Source: Caulobacteraceae bacterium
GTDB taxonomy: Bacteria; Pseudomonadota; Alphaproteobacteria; Caulobacterales; Caulobacteraceae
DNA: 64,000 nucleotides
Assembly (NCBI GenBank): GCA_947441065.1
Contig: CANESI010000001.1
Span: 186,001 to 250,000 of the forward strand
Reading direction: 5' to 3'
The notes under the pieces: model-generated
The model's database searches: none
What the model was told of the DNA's origin: nothing
The model's input: the letters and a program-made list of their open reading frames with translations, nothing else
Made by a program: the position numbers and the translations under genes
Shown: piece by piece, positions 7,463 to 16,762 of the stretch
Layout of the letters: every line of letters starts with the position of its first letter
Position numbering within the stretch: position 1 is the stretch's first letter

Positions 7463-8794
7463 ATGGATGAAAACCTACTCAATGATCTGATCGGTGCGGC
7501 CATCAAGGCCGGAGCCGATAGTGCCGATGCTGTGCTCGCGCGGCGTCAATCCCTGTCTATCAGTGTGCGTATGGACGCCCTCGAAGAGGTCGAGCGCGAA
7601 GAGGCCCGCGATCTGGGTCTGCGCGTCTTTGTCGGCAAGCGCCAAGCGGTCGTGTCAGGCTCTGACACCTCGGCCTCGGCGCGTGAAAAGCTGGTCGAGC
7701 GGGCCGTAGCCATGGCCCGGCTCGCGCCCGAAGATCCCTATGCCAGCCTCGCGGACCCGGCCCTTCTGGCCAAGGGGTCAAGGCCTGATCTTGACCTGCT
7801 GGATCTTTATGAGCCCTCGCCCGAAGAATTAGAACATTTGGCCCGCACAGCGGAGGCCTCGGCCCTGACGGTGGCGGGAGTCAGCAATTCGGACGGTGGG
7901 TCGGCCTCTTGGTCGAGCGCCAAATGGCTACTGGCGACCAGCGACGGCTTTATGGGCACCCATGCCGCCTCGGGCTTTGGCCTATCCGCCTCGGTCATTG
8001 CCGGGGAAGGGGCCAGCATGGAGCGGGGCGGTGAAGGCCGTTCGACCCGTTGGCACACCGACCTGCCCGATGCCGCTGCCCTAGGCCTAGAGGCCGGTCG
8101 CCGCGCGGTGGCTCGGCTTGGCGCGCGCAAGATCGAATCGACCACCGCGCCTGTGATCTTTGAAAACCGGCTGGCCATCTCCCTGTTTGGCCCGATGATC
8201 GGGGCCATTTCAGGATCGGCCGTGGCGCGCGGGGTGTCGTTCCTCAAGGACCAATTGGGCGAGATGCTGTTTCCGGCAGGCTTTCGCATCAGCGACGATC
8301 CGCACCGTGTTCGCGGTCTCGGCTCTAGCCCCTTTGATGATGAGGGCGTGGCCAACCGATCGATGAACCTGATCGAGGACGGCGTCCTGACCACGTGGCT
8401 GCTCAATACCGCCTCGGCCAAGCAGCTTGGTATGGTCAGCACCGGTCACGCCTCACGCTCCATGGCTGGAGCCCCCGGGGTCTCGACCTCGAACGTCACC
8501 GTCCATCCTGGCCAGAAGGACTTGGCCGGACTGATGGCCGATGCCCAGACCGGGCTTTTGGTCACCTCCATGTTTGGCCCTTCGCTCAATGCAAATACGG
8601 GCGATTGGTCCATCGGGGTCTCGGGTCAGTGGTTCGAGGACGGCGCGCCCGCCTATCCGGTCATGGAGATCACCGTCGCGGGCAATCTGATCGATTTCTA
8701 TAAAAGGCTCGTGGTCGGCTCAGACCTTGAGCTGCGCGGCGCCTCCAATGCCCCGTCGGTCCTGATCGACGGCGTAGCGATTGCGGGCCGATGA
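7463..8794 (+). CDS. pmbA: TldD/PmbA family metalloprotease, TldE-type subunit
   Basis: A 443-residue protein of the PmbA/TldE family. Together with TldD it forms a protease that degrades peptides and matures microcins in enterobacteria. The N-terminal domain with LARRQSLSISVRMDALEEVE and the C-terminal FEDGAPAYPVMEITVAGNL region are typical. The TldD HExxxH metal site is not present, which fits the non-catalytic TldE subunit. The stop overlaps the ATG of the next gene (ATGA at 8791-8794), so the two are translationally coupled. No tldD is in this window. Confidence 0.9.
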   Translation: MDENLLNDLIGAAIKAGADSADAVLARRQSLSISVRMDALEEVEREEARDLGLRVFVGKRQAVVSGSDTSASAREKLVERAVAMARLAPEDPYASLADPALLAKGSRPDLDLLDLYEPSPEELEHLARTAEASALTVAGVSNSDGGSASWSSAKWLLATSDGFMGTHAASGFGLSASVIAGEGASMERGGEGRSTRWHTDLPDAAALGLEAGRRAVARLGARKIESTTAPVIFENRLAISLFGPMIGAISGSAVARGVSFLKDQLGEMLFPAGFRISDDPHRVRGLGSSPFDDEGVANRSMNLIEDGVLTTWLLNTASAKQLGMVSTGHASRSMAGAPGVSTSNVTVHPGQKDLAGLMADAQTGLLVTSMFGPSLNANTGDWSIGVSGQWFEDGAPAYPVMEITVAGNLIDFYKRLVVGSDLELRGASNAPSVLIDGVAIAGR

Positions 8795-9582
8795 GGAATG
8801 ATCTGGCGCTGATCCGCCAAGCGGCTCTGGATGCTGGCCAACTGGCCATGGACATGCGCAAGGATGGCTTGAAGACCTGGTCCAAAGAGGGCGGCTCGCC
8901 GGTGACCAATGCCGACATCGCCGTCGACACCTTGCTGAAAGAGCGCCTGATGGCGGCGCGGCCGGACTATGGCTGGCTGTCGGAAGAGACGGCGGACGAT
9001 CCGGCCCGTCTGGGTAAGCAGCGCCTGTTCGTGGTCGACCCCATCGATGGCACGGCGGCCTATATGAAGGACAAGCCTTGGTTCAGTGTCGCCATTGCGG
9101 TGGTCGAGGCCGGACGCCCCATCGCCGGCGTGGTCCATGCGCCTGCGCTGGACGAGACCTATGACGCCCTGTCCGGCGGCGGGGCTTGGCTCAATGGCGC
9201 CGCCATCCGTCCCAGCAATACGCCTGAGCTTCACGACAGTGCCATGCTCGGCGATGAGAAGATGTTTGCCCATCCAGCCTGGAAACAGCCTTGGCCGCCC
9301 ATGCGCTTTGCCACGCGAAACTCCATCGCCTATCGCATGGCGCTGGTCGCGGCGGGGACCTTTGACGCGGCGCTCGCCCTATCGGCCAAGAATGATTGGG
9401 ACCTTGCTGCCGCAGAAATCATCGCCGCTGAGGCCGGAGCGATCACCACAGACCATCAGGGTCTCGCCTTTCGCTATAATCGCGAAAGTCCCCTGCAAAA
9501 GAGCCTGATTTGCGCTAATTCAGCCCTCCATCCGTTGATTCTGGCGCGGACCTCCGCTCTGGAATTCGGCAACCGCTCTTAG
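8791..9582 (+). CDS. Inositol-monophosphatase family phosphatase, CysQ-like
   Basis: A 263-residue Mg2+-dependent, lithium-sensitive type phosphatase. Metal-binding motifs are intact: LSEE near 63-66, VVDPIDGT at 81-88 and WDLAAAEII at 203-211. In alphaproteobacteria this subgroup is usually annotated as 3'(2'),5'-bisphosphate nucleotidase CysQ, which removes PAP from sulfate assimilation, or as inositol/histidinol phosphatase; the sequence alone does not decide. The start overlaps the pmbA stop by 4 nt, and the DUF4170 gene follows 8 nt downstream, giving a three-gene operon. Confidence 0.85.
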   Translation: MRNDLALIRQAALDAGQLAMDMRKDGLKTWSKEGGSPVTNADIAVDTLLKERLMAARPDYGWLSEETADDPARLGKQRLFVVDPIDGTAAYMKDKPWFSVAIAVVEAGRPIAGVVHAPALDETYDALSGGGAWLNGAAIRPSNTPELHDSAMLGDEKMFAHPAWKQPWPPMRFATRNSIAYRMALVAAGTFDAALALSAKNDWDLAAAEIIAAEAGAITTDHQGLAFRYNRESPLQKSLICANSALHPLILARTSALEFGNRS

Positions 9583-9590
9583 GAACTGAC

Positions 9591-9827
9591 ATGCCCGATA
9601 AGCAACTTCTTCACCTCCTGATTGGCGGCGAACTGGCCGACGTGGAAACGGTGGCTTTCCGTGACCTGTCTAAGGTCGAGATGGTCGGAGCCTTCCCCAA
9701 CTATGCCGAGGCCTATGCGGCTTGGAAGGCCAAGGCGCAGGCGACCGTGGACAATGCCCATATGCGCTATTTCATCATCCATGCGCATAAGCTGCTCGAT
9801 CCGCATGATGATCACGATCATCACTAA
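9591..9827 (+). CDS. DUF4170 domain-containing protein
   Basis: A 78-residue soluble protein, a single DUF4170 domain (LLHLLIGGELADVETVAFRDL; VEMVGAFPNYAEAYAAWKAKAQ; NAHMRYFIIHAHKLLDP). It ends in a His/Asp tail (HDDHDHH) that might bind metal. In many alphaproteobacteria this small protein follows the CysQ-like phosphatase, as here, which suggests a shared function that is not known. The ribosome binding site AGGAAC precedes the ATG. Confidence 0.8.
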   Translation: MPDKQLLHLLIGGELADVETVAFRDLSKVEMVGAFPNYAEAYAAWKAKAQATVDNAHMRYFIIHAHKLLDPHDDHDHH

Positions 9828-9857
9828 GATCGGGCACCATTGATCATTAGGAGGGCC

Positions 9858-11525
9858 TCAGCCGCGGGCCTTTACCGGGGCTGAGCCATCGGCGTAGCTT
9901 TCATTGAGATAGACCTCGGCCTCTTGTGCCGATAGGCCGGGGGCATAGCCAAAGCCTTGGCCATAGTCACAGCCCATGTCTTGAAGCTGACGGGCAACAT
10001 TGGCGTTTTCGACACCCTCGGCCACGACTTCGAGCGACAGATCGCCCCCCAGATTGATCACCGAGCGCACGATCTTGGCCGAGCCCTCATTACTGGGCAT
10101 GGTGCGCACGAAATAGCGGTCGATCTTGAGCGTGTCGAAGGGCAGGCGGCTAAGATAGGACAGGGATGAAAAGCCTGTGCCAAAGTCGTCCAGCGCAAGG
10201 CCCGCCCCGACGGCCCGAAGCTGACCGAGAATCACGGCGGCGCGGTCAGGATCGCGCATGATGTCGCTTTCGGTGACTTCGAGCTTGATGGCGCCCGGCG
10301 GCAGTCCCGCCTCCCGGATGATCCGGCCCACATCCTGCACCAAGCCCGGCCGATCAATCTCGCCGGTAGACAGGTTGACGCTGCAGGTCAGGTCCGTAGC
10401 CCCGCGATGGGCCAGTTTCCACGCCGCCAACTGCTTGGCCGAGGCCTGCAACATGTGGGCGCCCAATTCGGCCAGCAGGCCCATCTCGTTGCAGAGGGGC
10501 AAGAACTCGTCTGGGAAGACGAGGCCCCGGCGCGGATGGCGCCAGCGGGCGAGGGCTTCAAAGCCTGAAATGCCGCCGGTCGACAGGCGCACGACCGGCT
10601 GGAAAAAGGGCACGATCTCGCCGCGCTGGATCGCGCCGCGCAGGTCAGCCTCAAGGGCAAGCTTGGACAGGCCATCGCTCTCCATCGCGCGGCCATAGGC
10701 CGCCGCCCCGCCGCGTCCACCGCCCTTGGCCGACTCAACAGCCAGCTCTGCGCGCCGCAACAGTTCGGTAGCTTCCGGTGCATCTTCGCCGCCCTCGACC
10801 TTAAGGGCGCCAATAGACAGGGTCGGATAGATATCAAAGCCTGCCACGCGCAAGGGCTGCTCCAGCGCCATACGCAAACGCTCAGACGCGTCGCCCTCGC
10901 CAGAGGACGCTAGGGCTGCGAACTCATCCTCGCCAACACGCGCCAACAGCGCGTCGGGCGGGAAGGCCGCTGACAGGCGTGAGCCTAGGGCGGCCAGCAC
11001 CAGATCGGCCCGCTCATGGCCTAGGGCCTCGTTTAAACGCCGTAAGCGATCAAGGTCTGCAACCACCAGATCGTAGGACCCCGGTGTCTGCAATTGCTCC
11101 CGGGCCTGTGAGACAAAGCTTTTGCGATCCAAAAGGCCGGTTAGGGGGTCAAGATGGGATGCGGCGAACTGGACCTCAGACACGATCACACCGGCGGCGC
11201 GCACGCCCTCCTCTAGCCAGGTGCCGCGCCAAATACAGACCTCACCGTCGCGCAGGCGAACCCGCGCGGAGATTTCAGTGCCGGGGGCTTGGGTGCGCAG
11301 CATCTCTTCGACCACGAACCGGTCGCGTGGCATGGCTAAGGCCAGCAGAGACGATGAGGTACATTCCGGTGCCAAGGGGCCAAGGCCCAAGGTTCGGACC
11401 GATCCGGTCAGTCTCAGGCTGTCGAGGCGCGGCTCCCATGACCACAGAGACACCTGCGCCGCACCCAACGCCTCGAGCGTGGCTGTCGCGTCCCAGACAA
11501 ACCGGTTCTGCGCCCGCTGGGCCAT
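9858..11525 (-). CDS. pdeA: Cyclic-di-GMP phosphodiesterase with degenerate GGDEF and intact EAL, PdeA-like
   Basis: A 555-residue signalling protein: a PAS-like N-terminus (about 1-120), a GGDEF domain (about 122-285) and an EAL domain (about 290-545). The cyclase motif reads GEDEF (198-202). The EAL domain is complete (EAL 323-325, EVTES 416-420, DDFGTG 446-451). Length, domain order and GEDEF match Caulobacter crescentus PdeA (CC3396), where the degenerate domain binds GTP and stimulates c-di-GMP hydrolysis; in that organism PdeA is polar and helps control motility and the cell cycle. The ortholog call is from memory of that protein, not from an alignment. Confidence 0.8.
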   Translation of the reverse strand: MAQRAQNRFVWDATATLEALGAAQVSLWSWEPRLDSLRLTGSVRTLGLGPLAPECTSSSLLALAMPRDRFVVEEMLRTQAPGTEISARVRLRDGEVCIWRGTWLEEGVRAAGVIVSEVQFAASHLDPLTGLLDRKSFVSQAREQLQTPGSYDLVVADLDRLRRLNEALGHERADLVLAALGSRLSAAFPPDALLARVGEDEFAALASSGEGDASERLRMALEQPLRVAGFDIYPTLSIGALKVEGGEDAPEATELLRRAELAVESAKGGGRGGAAAYGRAMESDGLSKLALEADLRGAIQRGEIVPFFQPVVRLSTGGISGFEALARWRHPRRGLVFPDEFLPLCNEMGLLAELGAHMLQASAKQLAAWKLAHRGATDLTCSVNLSTGEIDRPGLVQDVGRIIREAGLPPGAIKLEVTESDIMRDPDRAAVILGQLRAVGAGLALDDFGTGFSSLSYLSRLPFDTLKIDRYFVRTMPSNEGSAKIVRSVINLGGDLSLEVVAEGVENANVARQLQDMGCDYGQGFGYAPGLSAQEAEVYLNESYADGSAPVKARG

Positions 11526-11633
11526 GATTGAAGATAATCCACGCTAGACCTGGCTCGCCGCAGACCTGGGCGAGCAACCTTAAGAATCACTAATCTAGCG
11601 CTCCCTATCCGATCAAAAAAGGCGGGATTTGAA

Positions 11634-12239
11634 TTAGATGACGCGAAGGGCGGGATGGGACTCGCTGTCGGGGGACACGCGGGCAAACAGCAGATGGTCG
11701 CGCCAGACCCCGTTGATCCGCAGATAGCTCGTCGCGCGCCCCTCTGGCTGGAAGTTCTGTTTCATGAGGACACTCTGAGAGGCCATGTTGTCAGGAACGC
11801 AAGCCGCCTCAACACGGTGCAGACCGAGCCGGTCAAAGGCAAAGGACACGACGGTCTCAAGGGCCGCCGTTGCATAGCCGTTCCCGGCAAAGGGTTCCCC
11901 AATCCAATAGCCCACCGTCCCCGATTGGATGACGCCGCGCCGAACCTGGCCCAGCGTGATGCCGCCCACCAAGGCGAAGTCCGTTTCGCGAAAGATAAGG
12001 AACGGATAGGACAGGTGCCGATCCAGATCATAGGCATAGGCCGAAAGCCTGCGTTTAAACGACCCGCGTGTCAGGTCGTCATCGGGCCAGGCCGGTTCCC
12101 AAGGCTGAAGATAGGCCTTGGACTGTCCTCGCAAGGCCGCCCAAGCGGCATAGTCCGACATGCGGGCAGGGCGCAATCGCACCCCCTTGCCGTCCAGTCG
12201 TAAGCCACCGGCGGGCAACAACCAGTCGAACAGAGACAT
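11634..12239 (-). CDS. GNAT-family N-acetyltransferase, RimJ/RimL-like
   Basis: A 201-residue acetyl-CoA-dependent acetyltransferase. It shows the RimJ/RimL pattern: an N-terminal GVRLRPARMSDYAAWAALR, VGGITLGQVRRG, VGYWIGEPFAGNGYATAALE (the acetyl-CoA loop) and LHRVEAACVPDNMASQSVLMKQNFQPEG. Such enzymes acetylate the N-terminus of ribosomal proteins or other amino groups; the target is unknown. The frame is open to 12371, but the ATG at 12239 has GGAG four nt upstream and begins just before the conserved region. Confidence 0.85.
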   Translation of the reverse strand: MSLFDWLLPAGGLRLDGKGVRLRPARMSDYAAWAALRGQSKAYLQPWEPAWPDDDLTRGSFKRRLSAYAYDLDRHLSYPFLIFRETDFALVGGITLGQVRRGVIQSGTVGYWIGEPFAGNGYATAALETVVSFAFDRLGLHRVEAACVPDNMASQSVLMKQNFQPEGRATSYLRINGVWRDHLLFARVSPDSESHPALRVI

Positions 12240-12511
12240 ACCACTCCAACCTTTTGGTAAGGGGCCGAAAGATCGCCATGGGATGGTAAGCGACAAAATT
12301 GACCAAGGACCATTAAACACCACCGCGCCTAAGCGGCGCAACCTGTGGCACGACAAAAAAGGGTCAGGCAAAAAAGCCTCAAAATAGCGAGAATTTGTCG
12401 ATCAACATGAAGTTTTGGCTCTAGGTGCGAAAAGGTTTGCCAGCGACCATCGGGCTGCGGCATGGTCTTCGGCATGATTGAAGCGGAAATGACCGCTTTT
12501 GGGAGGAAAAA

Positions 12512-13009
12512 TTGTCTGAAGCTCTAGATGCCGTCGACGCCAAGATTCTCGACCTGATCCAGCATGATGCGGGTCTGTCCGTGGCCGAGATCGCCGAACG
12601 CGTCGGCCTGTCCTCGAGCCCCTGCTGGCGCCGGATCAAGCGGCTGGAGGATGCGGGCGTCATTCAAGGTCGCGTCACCCTCTTGGACCGCGAGAAGCTG
12701 GGCCTTGGTTTTGAGGTCTATGCGACGGTCAAACTATCCTTACCCAATAAGGAAAATCTCGAAGCCTTTGAGATCGCGGTCGGCAAATGGTCCGAAGTGG
12801 TCCAGTGCGCCACCGTCACCGGCGGCGAAGACTATGTGCTGCGCATCATCACCCGCGACATGCATGCCTTTGACGACTTCCTGCGCGACAAGCTGCTGTC
12901 GCTTGGGCTGGTCTCAAACGTTCAGAGCCGCATTGTCATTCGCGGCGTCAAGAACTCGACCGCCGTGCCGCTGGGCCTCATCAGCCCCTATGTCGAAACC
13001 GGGGCCTAG
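12512..13009 (+). CDS. Lrp/AsnC family transcriptional regulator (TTG start)
   Basis: A 165-residue DNA-binding regulator. The N-terminus is the AsnC helix-turn-helix (LDAVDAKILDLIQHDAGLSVAEIAERVGLSSSPCWRRIKRLEDAGVI), and the C-terminus is the RAM ligand domain with the ...CATVTGGEDYVLRIIT segment. It starts at TTG 12512: GGGAGG at 12501-12506 is correctly spaced and no in-frame ATG precedes the helix-turn-helix. The rare start codon suggests low expression. The amino acid ligand and targets are not evident. The stop overlaps that of convergent pgsA. Confidence 0.9.
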   Translation: MSEALDAVDAKILDLIQHDAGLSVAEIAERVGLSSSPCWRRIKRLEDAGVIQGRVTLLDREKLGLGFEVYATVKLSLPNKENLEAFEIAVGKWSEVVQCATVTGGEDYVLRIITRDMHAFDDFLRDKLLSLGLVSNVQSRIVIRGVKNSTAVPLGLISPYVETGA

Positions 13010-13635
13010 GTCGCCTTCAGGGCGCGGTTGGCCGAGAGGCCATATTCCACGCCGGTCCAGAGGGTGACGGCTGCCGCCAGCCAGATCAGGCCATGGGCCC
13101 CGTAAGCCATCAGGCGAAACTGATCGATGGTCAGGTGCAGACCGTAGGCCGGGGCAAACCAGGCCACCATCAGGGCGCCCAGCGCGACCAGTTGCAGGGC
13201 GGTCTTGATCTTGGCCAAGGCCGTGACCTTGAGAATTAGACCGCGCGGGGCCAGAACTTCGCGCAGGGCTGAGACGGCAAATTCGCGAAACAGAATGATC
13301 CCGATGGGCACCAGAACCGGCGGCTGAACATGGACCGCGATCAGGCCCAAGGCTGCGGCACAGACCAAGATCTTGTCGGCTATGGGGTCTAGGATGGCCC
13401 CAAACAGGCTCTCGACCTTCCACCGGCGGGCCAACCAGCCATCGAAAAAGTCGGTCACGGCGGCAATGACGAATGATGCGAGGGCAATTCGCAGGATCAG
13501 GAAGATCATGGCCTGATCCATGGCCGCGCCCTGCTCTTGCACCCAAGCCACCGCCGCAAAGCAGGCGAACATGACCAGCGTGAGCACCAGACGCAGAACC
13601 GTCAGCAGGTTGGGCAAAGCCGCTTTAGTGAACAT
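13006..13635 (-). CDS. pgsA: CDP-diacylglycerol-glycerol-3-phosphate 3-phosphatidyltransferase
   Basis: A 209-residue inner-membrane enzyme that makes phosphatidylglycerophosphate, the committed step to phosphatidylglycerol and cardiolipin. It contains the CDP-alcohol phosphotransferase signature DFFDGWLARR..., continuing to ...GAILDPIADK, with the spaced aspartates complete, and the conserved N-terminal LPNLLTVLRL. There are five to six hydrophobic segments. The ATG at 13635 with GAGG upstream is preferred over the 13713 start because family members begin at this point. It lies downstream of uvrC on the same strand, a pairing known in many bacteria. Confidence 0.93.
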   Translation of the reverse strand: MFTKAALPNLLTVLRLVLTLVMFACFAAVAWVQEQGAAMDQAMIFLILRIALASFVIAAVTDFFDGWLARRWKVESLFGAILDPIADKILVCAAALGLIAVHVQPPVLVPIGIILFREFAVSALREVLAPRGLILKVTALAKIKTALQLVALGALMVAWFAPAYGLHLTIDQFRLMAYGAHGLIWLAAAVTLWTGVEYGLSANRALKAT

Positions 13636-13709
13636 CGAAGGCCTCAGGGTTTGGGTTAGGGTTAGGGTGGAGCAACTTACCCCCTCTATACACGGCATAG
13701 GGCTTCGCT

Positions 13710-15587
13710 TCACCCCCGCCTGAAATAGTCATAGATGCGCTGGGCGAGCGGGCCGCTGACCCCATCGACCTTTTCCAGTTCAGCAACCTCGGCCCGCGAC
13801 ACCCCCTTGGCTGAGCCGAAGGCGTGCAGCAGGGCGCGCTTGCGGCCCGGCCCAATGCCCTCGATCTCATCGAGCGGGTTCTTGATCATCTCAGCGGCCC
13901 GCTTGGCGCGGTGGGTGCCGATGGCAAAGCGGTGGGCCTCGTCGCGTAGCCTTTGCAGATAATAGAGGATCGGGCTCTTGGGCTCGAGCATGCGCGGCGT
14001 CTTACCCGGCAAGAAGAACCGCTCAAGGCCTGCGTCCCGGTCCGGCCCCTTGGCGACCCCGACGAGGGCAACATCCTCGACGCCCAGCTCGGCCAGAACG
14101 GCTATGGCCTCGGCCAACTGTCCAGCCCCGCCGTCGATCAAGACCAGATCTGGACGCGGGGTTGGCGTGCCTTCCCCCTCTTCCTTGACCATGCGGGCAA
14201 AGCGGCGGCGCAGGACCTCACGCATCATGCCATAGTCGTCACCGGGGACCAGTTCAGTGTCCTTGATATTGAACTTGCGATATTGGCTCTTCATGAAGCC
14301 ATCGGGTCCGGCCACGATCATGCCGCCGACGGCATTGGTGCCCATTATGTGGGAATTGTCATAGACCTCGATTCGCTCGGGCGGGCCGTCCAGTTCGAAG
14401 GTCTCGGCCACGGCGGTCAAGAGCTTGCCTTGGGCGGAGCTTTCCGCCATGCGCCGACCCAAGGCCTCACGGGCATTGGTCAGGGCATGATGCACCAGAT
14501 CGAGCTTCTCGCCGCGCTTGGGCGTTGCGATCTCGACCTTGCGTCCGGATTTCAGGCTGAAGGCCTCGGCGAGGAGGGCGTGGTTGGGGGCCTCATGCGA
14601 GGTCAGGATCAGGCGCGGTACCGGCTGGGCGTCATAGAACTGGCCCAAAAAGGCATCGAGAATGTCCTCGTCCTCATCTTGCCGATCCACACGCGGGAAA
14701 TAGGCACGGTTGCCCCAGTTTTGGCCCGCGCGGAAGAAGAACACCTGAAAACAGGCCTGCCCGCCTTCACTGAACAGGGCAAAGACATCGGCCTCCTCGA
14801 CCGTATTGGGATTGATCGACTGGTCCTGACTGACGGCCGATAGGGCGCGTAGACGGTCGCGCAGCCAAGCCGCCCGCTCATAGTCAAGATCCTCTGCCGC
14901 TTGGCTCATTTCGTTCGACAGGCGCTTTTGCACCAGCCGGCTCTTGCCTGACAGAAAATCATGGGCCTCTTCTACCAGCGCCGAATAGTCCTTAGGCGCA
15001 ATCAGATCGACGCAGGGGGCGGCGCACCGCTTGATCTGGTGCAGCATGCAGGGCCGGGTCCGGCTTTCAAACACACTGTCGGTGCAGGAGCGCAGCAAAA
15101 ACGCCTTTTGCAGACTATTGACGGTTCGATTGACCGCCCATGCGGAGGCAAAGGGGCCAAAATAGTCGCCCTTGATCGTGTGGGCACCGCGATGTTTGCG
15201 AATCTGCGGCGAGGCATGGTCGCGGCGGATCAAGATCTCTGGAAAGGTCTTGTCATCGCGTAGCAGCACATTGAAGCGCGGCTTCAGCGACTTGATGAAG
15301 TTGATTTCCAGCAGCAGGGCTTCGGTTTCGGTCTTGGTGGTGACGAACTCCATCGACCGGGTCAGGTGGACCATGTGGGCGATGCGCTGGGTATGGAACC
15401 GGCCCTGGGCATATTGGGTGACCCGTTTTTTTAGGCTCTTGGCCTTGCCGACATAGAGCACCTCGCCAGCCTCGCCCATCATGCGATAGACGCCGGGACT
15501 GTCGGGCAGGCGCAGGGACTCGTCCTTGATCAGGTCCATCCCCTTGAGGGGTGTTTGAGACGGGATGTCAGGCGTGTCGGTGGTCAT
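13710..15587 (-). CDS. uvrC: Excinuclease ABC subunit C
   Basis: A 625-residue nucleotide-excision-repair endonuclease that makes the 3' and 5' cuts beside a lesion after UvrAB loading. Domains in order: GIY-YIG nuclease (GVYRMM...[14 protein letters not shown], about 31-55), a cysteine cluster around residue 160-190, the UVR helix pair ([17 protein letters not shown], about 212-228), the RNase-H-like C-terminal nuclease ([21 protein letters not shown]), and helix-hairpin-helix motifs at the end ([13 protein letters not shown]). All are intact and of full length. pgsA follows 74 nt downstream. Confidence 0.97.
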   Translation of the reverse strand: MTTDTPDIPSQTPLKGMDLIKDESLRLPDSPGVYRMMGEAGEVLYVGKAKSLKKRVTQYAQGRFHTQRIAHMVHLTRSMEFVTTKTETEALLLEINFIKSLKPRFNVLLRDDKTFPEILIRRDHASPQIRKHRGAHTIKGDYFGPFASAWAVNRTVNSLQKAFLLRSCTDSVFESRTRPCMLHQIKRCAAPCVDLIAPKDYSALVEEAHDFLSGKSRLVQKRLSNEMSQAAEDLDYERAAWLRDRLRALSAVSQDQSINPNTVEEADVFALFSEGGQACFQVFFFRAGQNWGNRAYFPRVDRQDEDEDILDAFLGQFYDAQPVPRLILTSHEAPNHALLAEAFSLKSGRKVEIATPKRGEKLDLVHHALTNAREALGRRMAESSAQGKLLTAVAETFELDGPPERIEVYDNSHIMGTNAVGGMIVAGPDGFMKSQYRKFNIKDTELVPGDDYGMMREVLRRRFARMVKEEGEGTPTPRPDLVLIDGGAGQLAEAIAVLAELGVEDVALVGVAKGPDRDAGLERFFLPGKTPRMLEPKSPILYYLQRLRDEAHRFAIGTHRAKRAAEMIKNPLDEIEGIGPGRKRALLHAFGSAKGVSRAEVAELEKVDGVSGPLAQRIYDYFRRG

Positions 15588-15708
15588 GGGGCAGATATAG
15601 GACAGATTCTGCAGATTTGCGCCCCGCCCGAAGATGGAACGATGCTGTTGAAGGCCCTGCCTTCCGTGGCATAAGCCTTGGCAAAGCTATAGCGCCCCGG
15701 GAGGCCCC

Positions 15709-16638
15709 ATGTCTGACGCCATTATCCTGCACCATTACGATACCTCGCCCTTTTCGGAGAAGATCCGGGTTCTGTTTGGGCTCAAGGGTATGGCCTGGAC
15801 TTCGGTCTATGTGCCCAACATGATGCCAAAGCCTGACTTCACCCCCCTCAGCGGCGGCTATCGGCGCACCCCAGCCCTGCAGATCGGCGCTGACGTCTAT
15901 TGCGACAGCCAAGTGATGATGGCCGAGATCGAGCGCCGCTGTCCGACCCCGTCAATGGTGCCCGATGATGCGGCGGGTCTGGTCTGGCCGATCAACTGGT
16001 GGGCCGACCGCCTGTTCTTCCAAACCACGGTGCCGATCATCTTTGGCGCGCTGGGCGACAAGACCCCCGAAGCCTTCATCAAGGACCGCGAACAGCTTTC
16101 GGGCCGCCCCTTTGACGTCGCCGCCATGAAGGGCGCGATTGGGCCTATGAAGCAGCAATGGCGCGCGCAGATGGGCTGGCTGGAAGCGCAGTTGGCGGCG
16201 TCCAAGTCTGGCTGGCTGGTTGGTAAAAGGCCCAGCCTTGCTGATGCGTCTGCCTATATGAATGTTTGGTTCTTGGCTCGGAACCTGCCGGAGGTCGTTG
16301 CCGATCTCACCGCCGACATGCCCCATGTTGCCGCGTGGCGCGCGATGGTCGAGGCCTTTGGTCACGGCAGACCCACGAAGATGGACGGTCCAACGGCGCT
16401 GGCCGTCGCTAAGGCCGCGACGCCTTTGGGCACTGAAATCCACGACGAGTCTGACCCCTTGGGCGTCAAGGTCGGGGAAGCGGTCACCGTGATGGCCGAC
16501 GACTATGGCCGCGATCAGGTCAAGGGCACGCTGGTGGCCGCCAATCGCGAACGGATCGTCATCTCGCGCAATGATCCCGCCGTCTGCACCGTCCACGTCC
16601 ACTTCCCCCGCACGGGCTATTTCGCCTTTCCCGGGTAG
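15709..16638 (+). CDS. Glutathione S-transferase family protein with extra C-terminal domain
   Basis: A 309-residue protein. Residues 1-80 are a thioredoxin-like GST N-domain (ILHHYDTSPFSEKIRVLFG, GYRRTPALQIG, YCDSQVMMAEI), and residues ~90-225 are the all-helical C-domain (PSLADASAYMNVWFL). About 75 further residues, beta-rich and starting near VGEAVTVMADDYG, are not part of a standard GST of ~200-220 residues. The active-site residue is probably Ser13 (TSPFS). The start ATG is preceded by GGGAGG. The role is unknown. Confidence 0.8.
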   Translation: MSDAIILHHYDTSPFSEKIRVLFGLKGMAWTSVYVPNMMPKPDFTPLSGGYRRTPALQIGADVYCDSQVMMAEIERRCPTPSMVPDDAAGLVWPINWWADRLFFQTTVPIIFGALGDKTPEAFIKDREQLSGRPFDVAAMKGAIGPMKQQWRAQMGWLEAQLAASKSGWLVGKRPSLADASAYMNVWFLARNLPEVVADLTADMPHVAAWRAMVEAFGHGRPTKMDGPTALAVAKAATPLGTEIHDESDPLGVKVGEAVTVMADDYGRDQVKGTLVAANRERIVISRNDPAVCTVHVHFPRTGYFAFPG

Positions 16639-16650
16639 GGGGATAAACAA

Positions 16651-16754
16651 GGCCCCCTTCGGCCCTTTGGGCCACTTCCCCCAGAGGGGGAAGATCTAAG
16701 AGACCAGAAATCTTCCCCCTCTGGGGGAAGTACCGGCGAAGCCGGGGTAGGGGG
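16651..16754. repeat. Family A palindromic intergenic element (forward orientation)
   Basis: It begins AAACAAGGCCCCCTTCGG, contains the two facing ACTTCCCCCAGAGGGGGAAG arms and ends in CCGGCGAAGCCGGGGTAGGGGGT. It occupies nearly the entire gap between the convergent GST and SDR genes. Confidence 0.85.
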
Positions 16755-16762
16755 TCTTTTGC

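Noticed and set aside
13646-13667. Telomere-like GGGTTAGGGTTAGGG upstream of pgsA
   Set aside because: Only two to three units in a bacterial chromosome with normal genes on both sides; most likely chance.
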